This document shows, one piece after another, positions 40,801 through 45,000 of a DNA stretch of 45,000 bases. The stretch is taken from NCBI GenBank assembly GCA_009746045.1, contig RPFO01000079.1, forward strand, positions 3,558,409-3,603,408, in the 5' to 3' direction. Below the pieces are notes generated by a model. It made no database searches and was not told the origin of the DNA. It worked only from the letters and a program-made list of their open reading frames with translations. Position 1 is the stretch's first letter. Each line of letters begins with the position of its first letter. Position numbers and translations under genes: made by a program. Source of the DNA: Mesostigma viride. Taxonomy: Eukaryota > Streptophyta > Mesostigmatophyceae > Mesostigmatales > Mesostigmataceae.

Positions 40801-41218
40801 AGTTATGGCCACTCTGGGCGGCATATCCTGACCTGGCCCCAAGGACATTCCTAAGAAGGTAGGCAAACATGTCATGACCTACCCACAGCAGAACTTTGCT
40901 GGCTGACCTAGTGGTCCCAGCTCAGTTTGAACATCGCAATCACTCCCTAGAGCTCTCTTGCTTGGACTGCTATGCAGGACGTACAAGAAGAGGTGCACGA
41001 CCATTGTCCAGGCTCATACGCCCGCGCCCCTGTGGGCAAGCCCCCTCCCCCCAAGCGGAAGGGGCGCCTTGTTGAGTAGAATAGGTAGGGTTTTCTAGAT
41101 TAGATTAGCTTAGAGTTAGGATTAGTTCCGTTTCGCGGCTTTGTCCCCCCTCCATCAACCCACGTGAATATGTGCTACAGAATCTCCCAACGTACGGAGT
41201 CATGTTATAATTTAATTT
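40801..41218 (+). mobile_element. LINE family 1, 5'-truncated 3' end
   Basis: ORF2 C-terminus (GRHILTWPQGHS-like start, LADLVVPAQFEHRNHS, AHTPAP, GKPPPPKRKG-like end, stop near 41079) and a 3' region ending TGTGCTACAGAATCTCCCAACG, CGGAGTCATG and an AATTTAATTTT tail. Four extra bases create AGAGCTCT at 40949-40956 relative to the copy at 34543. It begins exactly where the leader of the minus-strand LINE ends. Confidence 0.7.
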
Positions 41219-41503
41219 TGTGCCCATGCAGGGAGTAACTCTCTGCTGAGATGCCATGCCCTAGCTTTTTGTATAGCCATGCTGATCTTCCCCCCCATGA
41301 CAGGCTCCCCCTTCGCTGGGCATAGCTTGAAGATCATGGCCCGGATGCAAGTGCCCTGGTGCACCTAGAGCAAGGGTCTTTACATTCCCACCCTTGCAGG
41401 AAGTAGCTTAGAATGTATGATAGGCCATATGCCCCTTCTCTGGGCTATGTGCTACATATACTCCCAACGGAGTTATATGTTCCTAATTAATTAATTAATT
41501 AAT
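41219..41503 (+). mobile_element. 3' end of an ORF1-type LINE element
   Basis: It matches the 3' region of copies C and D (GCAGGGAGTAACTCTCTGCTG, CATTCCCACCCTTGCAGGAAG, CATATGCCCCTTCTCTGGG) and ends with the hairpin ACTCC-CAAC-GGAGT (41460-41473) and a TTAA tail (41484-41502). No coding part remains. Confidence 0.7.
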
Positions 41504-41660
41504 GGTAGCTCGAGCCTGCCGTTATCTTTTCCGCGTTTTCGAGTCGTTCAGGATGATTAGTATGAATGTTTATAATATAATTTAATATCTTTTTTAGCAA
41601 TGTGTTCTAAACTTTCTGTGCCTCCCCAAGGGCAGCACGAGTTTAATTAATGAATCCTAC
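41502..41660. repeat. Repeat 'S' copy 6 and a degenerate LINE tail
   Basis: 41502-41558 repeats ATGGTAGCTCGAGCCTGCCG ... GTTCAGGATGAT of the copy at 2544, directly after a TTAA tail. 41614-41655 is a degenerate family 2 tail (CCTCCCCAAGGGCAGCACGAG, then TTTAATTAATGAATCC) whose hairpin no longer pairs fully. Confidence 0.5.
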
Positions 41661-42383
41661 CGGTACTACCTGACTAATTGTCTAACTGCCTGATGGGGGG
41701 CTGGGGCCGCCCCCGCTTGCACTGTTGCGGATATCCAGTGTGACCCGCGCTCCCAATCGGAACTTACAAAAATTTTGTGGCCATGCGTGCAGCTAACTGT
41801 TTGTTGATCTCACATACAACAAAGTTTGCTCATCAATACTCATTTCTCAGGTTAACTATTATCAATGGCTATCAATGAGACGACCAAAGAGATAGGTGCA
41901 TCACCACAGCCAGCACAGCGGCCACAGCGGAGCCTACAATTGGCACCTACTTGCACAGCATGAGGCCACTTCCTCAGGAACATCCTGCAACAGCAGGCCA
42001 CTGCCCACGCAGCAGGTTTGTTATTTCTTTCAAACCACATCACCCACTGCAGTTTGTGAGATTGTAACTGGCCTGCTTGAGCAAGACCAAGGCTCCCCGA
42101 GCTTCATCCGGGGCCCAAGACGGGGGTCGTGCGCATTCCGGCCCTTGCCGCAGATTTGCCGGCACCACCCCCATCCATGTGGCACCCATCCAACCACCCA
42201 AGGATGTTTTCCTCTGCCATCCACCCATCAACAACCCCAAGAGATGTTTCCACTAATCTCACAGGCATACCATACAAGTTGGTTGTGTGTTTGATGCCAT
42301 ACAAGAACATATGGGTTCACCGAGCGAAGAGCGAGAGAGCGAGAGAGCTATCCACCTCACTGGTTGTCACATCAAACCACCCC
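41661..42383. other. 3' flank of SNW1; no gene
   Basis: No supported coding frame. It contains the presumed SNW1 3' untranslated region (minus strand); no certain poly(A) signal. Confidence 0.5.
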
Positions 42384-44276
42384 TCAACGGCGGCCCCGCT
42401 CGAAATCCACATGGCTGCGGCCAGAGCCGCCATCATAGTCGCCATACCCACCACCCCCGCCCGCCGCATGCTTCATCGTGCCCCCGCCCCCAATCTTATC
42501 CATCGCCTTCTTGCCCGTCTTGACCTCGGTGAGGAACTGGTCGAGGCCAAACGGATCCGCCTCCTCCGCGTCCTTCTCAAACTCGACGGGCGCGTCGCGT
42601 GGACCAGCAGAACGACCCGTACCAGCAAATTCCCTGTCGGGTCGGAACCTGCCCGTGCCCCGCTCCTCCTCGCCCCGGTCCCCGCCACCGTAGGTGTCCC
42701 CGTCCACGTCCTTGCGGGGCCGATACAGCCCCGAGGCACTCGGGTGCGCGCCTGCGAACAACCCCTTGTCGTAAAGATGGTACTCGTCCTCCGCACCAAA
42801 GCCCGACGACATGCCTTTCTCCTGGTTAAACAACCGCTGGTCGTACTGGACCTCCCCGCCACGCGCGCCGACCGCCGCCTGGCCCAGCGCTATCTTCTCG
42901 CTCACGTCACGCTCCCTGTCCCGTGTTAGCTTGCTGCGTTTGGCACCGCCTTCCTTCCCTCCGTCACGCTCAGCAAGCCGCCGCTCGCGCTCCCTCTCCC
43001 TACGCCGCTCCTCCCGCAGCGCCTCCCGCTTGAGCCTCTCCTCCCGCTCCTCCCGTGTCTCATTCGCAGGTACCGCGTCCATCCCACCTTCCCGCCCACC
43101 GCCATCCTCGAACTCATCGGCCATGCGGCCACGATACCCGACCTCCTGCCGCCCGGGGTCGGCCAGCGATGCGCCCCCGCCGATACCCCCCCCCGGGGCA
43201 GCCGGCGCGCCACCACCCCCTGCGAGCGCCCCTGCACGCTCCATGCGTGCGCGTTGTGCGAGGGAGCGCAGCTCTCCCTCCTTCTTCTCCTTCTCGCGCA
43301 TGAGCAGCTCCTTTTGGATCTTGGAACGCGTCTCGACCGCCTCACGGGCCTTTTGCTCGGCGACGTAGAGGGCCTCGGAGAGCTTTGCAAAGTTGTCGTT
43401 GATTTGGACCTCTTGGAGGCCGCGGCCGTCGGCCGCGAGACGCTTGTCGAGGGGGATGGTGTAGCCTTTGGCGTTCTTCCAGTTGGAGATGCAAGGGGGA
43501 ATCTTCCAGTCCTGCTGGTCCTTCACGGTGACCGCGCGGGGAGGGGAGTGCATGACAGGGACGGGCGGGGACCCTGGGCCCCGGGGGACTTTCTTGTGTT
43601 TGAACTTGGGCGGCTCCAGCGGGTCCTTGGGCGCTTCTACCATCCGGATCACGCGTTGCTTGGCGCCCGAGTTGAACGCGGCGCCCTGCTGGGATGGCTG
43701 GTATTTGATGTAGGTTGGCTCGCCGGGCTTGGGCGCCAGGGTCGTCGGCTGCGCGGCGCTGATTTTGGTGTTCACGACGGTTTGGAGCGCGGCCTTGGTC
43801 CTCGCGGTTACCTCGTCGATGTCTTCTTGCGTGGGCTTGGCCTCCTCCTTTGCGGCGGTGCCGATCTTAGGGACCAACTCGCTGTGCTTGGAAGGCACGA
43901 TCTTGTTCGAATTCTCCATCTGCTTCACGATGGCGTCGTATTCCACCTTGCCTTGTGCATCAAGAGTAACGGGAAGAATCGCGCCCCCACCGCGTGCAAC
44001 GCCTGCAGCACCTCCGACCGCAGGTGGCCCATCGGGCCTGCCCATGTCCAAGGGATATTGTGCAACATGAATTTCGGGGTAGGCACCGCCATCCCCGAAA
44101 TGTTCAGGCTTCCGAGGGACAAAATTCTGGCGGCTGCCATAAGGAGGAATCTTCGTCTTGGTAAGCGCGGGCTTGACCTCCTGCCGAGATGCCGTTCCCA
44201 GCAACGGATCCTCAGGAGGTGGCCGAGGCGCGGTCCGCTTCGGAGGTGGCAGGGCAGAGAAAAGAGCCGTCGCCAT
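42384..44276 (-). CDS. SNW1: SNW1/SKIP, spliceosome and transcription co-regulator
   Basis: One uninterrupted exon of 630 codons. MATALFSALPPPKRTAP (44276) is preferred as the start because SNW proteins begin close to this Pro-rich segment; an in-frame ATG 24 bp upstream is possible. Hallmarks: FGDGGAYPEIHVAQYPLDMG (60-79), YIKYQPSQQGAAFNSGAKQR (189-208), IPPCISNWKNAKGYTIPLDK with the SNW signature at 264-266, LAADGRGLQEVQINDNFAKL, a long charged Arg/Glu/Lys helix region, then VQYDQRLFNQEKGMSSGF and DPFGLDQFLTEV at the C-terminus. SNW1 is an integral part of the catalytic spliceosome (PRP19-related) and links splicing with transcription in the nucleus; Arabidopsis SKIP also acts in clock and stress splicing. 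The unusual points are the lack of introns beside intron-rich neighbours and a Gly-rich insert around residue 85-100. Confidence 0.97.
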   Translation of the reverse strand: MATALFSALPPPKRTAPRPPPEDPLLGTASRQEVKPALTKTKIPPYGSRQNFVPRKPEHFGDGGAYPEIHVAQYPLDMGRPDGPPAVGGAAGVARGGGAILPVTLDAQGKVEYDAIVKQMENSNKIVPSKHSELVPKIGTAAKEEAKPTQEDIDEVTARTKAALQTVVNTKISAAQPTTLAPKPGEPTYIKYQPSQQGAAFNSGAKQRVIRMVEAPKDPLEPPKFKHKKVPRGPGSPPVPVMHSPPRAVTVKDQQDWKIPPCISNWKNAKGYTIPLDKRLAADGRGLQEVQINDNFAKLSEALYVAEQKAREAVETRSKIQKELLMREKEKKEGELRSLAQRARMERAGALAGGGGAPAAPGGGIGGGASLADPGRQEVGYRGRMADEFEDGGGREGGMDAVPANETREEREERLKREALREERRRERERERRLAERDGGKEGGAKRSKLTRDRERDVSEKIALGQAAVGARGGEVQYDQRLFNQEKGMSSGFGAEDEYHLYDKGLFAGAHPSASGLYRPRKDVDGDTYGGGDRGEEERGTGRFRPDREFAGTGRSAGPRDAPVEFEKDAEEADPFGLDQFLTEVKTGKKAMDKIGGGGTMKHAAGGGGGYGDYDGGSGRSHVDFERGRR

Positions 44277-44788
44277 GCTGTCGCGGTAAATCTCAAACAC
44301 GACCTAACGCAATTACCGACGAAAAGTGTTGTGACTAACTACTATCACAGCCCAATATTTCCATTCATCCCGCGGTGCCTGACACGAACGGGGCCTCTCG
44401 TGCGAGCGATACACCGGGCGGACCGGCTCGGTGCCCACCAATATATGGTAACGAGCATGGCTGCCTGCTCGCGTCGTTCATTTTGACGTTCATGCGATGT
44501 CCCGGTCGCCTTGGCCAAAACAATGCGTCGCGTCTGATGCGTGGCAGCACCTGGCAGAATCCGGGTACATCTACAGCATAAGTAAACTTGTCGCCCATCC
44601 CCGCCCCAACCCCAGCCTTGGACGGTTGGACTTTGGACCAGCTTGGACCAGGTCCTGTTACGCCTTGAGTAGGACTTCCAAGGAGCCCGTAGGTAGGTCA
44701 CATGACCGCTACCGGTAGTCAGCGGATCTTGCCATCGTGGCGAAAAAACGTTTGCCTGTAATTATTAATAAGGATATGCCTGTAAATA
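44277..44788. promoter_or_regulatory. Upstream region of SNW1
   Basis: It should contain the SNW1 promoter and 5' untranslated region on the minus strand. No specific element is recognised and no other gene is supported. Confidence 0.35.
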
Positions 44789-44891
44789 CTATTCCCACTC
44801 AATTACTTCTAAATTCGCGGTAATTATAACAAGACCTCCAGTAACTGCAGCTATTGCTGCGCCTAATACGGCAATTGAACATCTCCTTGAG
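44789..44891 (-). CDS. Possible terminal exon of a small membrane protein
   Basis: A minus-strand frame with strongly coding-like GNN codons reads SIAVLGAAIAAVTGGLVIIT followed by ANLEVIEWE and TAG at 44791-44789. GCTCAG just before 44891 is a plausible splice acceptor. It forms one hydrophobic, Gly/Ala-rich segment with an acidic end, as in small plastid membrane subunits, but I do not recognise the family. The AT-rich composition differs from the neighbouring gene, so an inserted organelle fragment is possible. Confidence 0.25.
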
Positions 44892-45000
44892 CTGAGCTTA
44901 CTTTATGGGACACATTAACTAGGCACGGCCTGTTTATACCGCCGGAAGTGATTCGCCATTACCATGGAAGTCTAATTAACCGGACATCAGTAAGAGCTTC

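Noticed and set aside
42129-42929. 266-codon plus-strand frame
   Set aside because: Antisense shadow of the SNW1 C-terminal coding region and its 3' flank; no domain.
43254-44486. 410-codon plus-strand frame
   Set aside because: It is antisense to SNW1, whose minus-strand frame matches the family from end to end; GC-rich coding DNA often leaves such a shadow.

Overview
This is nuclear DNA from a eukaryote, most likely a repeat-rich green alga (Chlorophyta). Five spliced or single-exon host genes can be rebuilt, and three of them read as green-lineage proteins: plant-type ribosomal protein eS17, a DUF4079 protein with a plant-style plastid transit peptide, and a plant-like SNW1/SKIP. Interstitial CCCTAAA (TTTAGGG-type) arrays agree with this. 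The species cannot be named from the sequence.

Host genes, left to right: IWR1/RDM4-like RNA polymerase II nuclear-import factor (minus, 7 exons, 18786 to 11211); COQ10, a mitochondrial ubiquinone-binding START-domain protein (plus, 4 exons, 19487-25115); a DUF4079 plastid membrane protein (minus, 3 exons, 29276 to 27717); ribosomal protein eS17 (plus, 5 exons, 30258-32674); and the spliceosomal/transcription co-regulator SNW1 (minus, one exon, 44276 to 42384). IWR1/COQ10 and DUF4079/eS17 are divergent pairs with 700 and 981 bp between start codons. Every proposed splice junction keeps the reading frame. The genes are housekeeping genes with unrelated roles and form no pathway.

The rest is mostly mobile DNA and simple repeats. 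1-2500: ORF1 remnants of non-LTR (LINE) retrotransposons with their 3' tails. 2500-7165: low-information DNA, a tRNA-like relic, a short zinc-ribbon ORF, a 1-kb GGGA tract, a GTGC tract and a 184-bp satellite. 7450-10865: LINE 3' ends and a complete element that carries ORF1 but no ORF2. 33100-41660: a dense LINE nest, including a nearly complete but decayed two-ORF LINE on the minus strand (40797 to 34891) split by a 496-bp inverted-repeat transposon.

The most unusual system is the retroelement community. At least two LINE families (ORF2 C-termini ending around KPPPPKRKG and EPPPVGKRPRV) and ORF1-only elements share a 3' end made of a small hairpin (5-bp stem, 4-nt loop, usually CAAC) followed by TTAA- or ATTCA-type repeats. 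The stem sequence changes between copies with matching compensatory changes. The ORF1-only elements resemble mammalian HAL1 (half-L1) in layout. A separate 60-110 bp repeat, one copy with a perfect 9-bp target duplication, is scattered among them.
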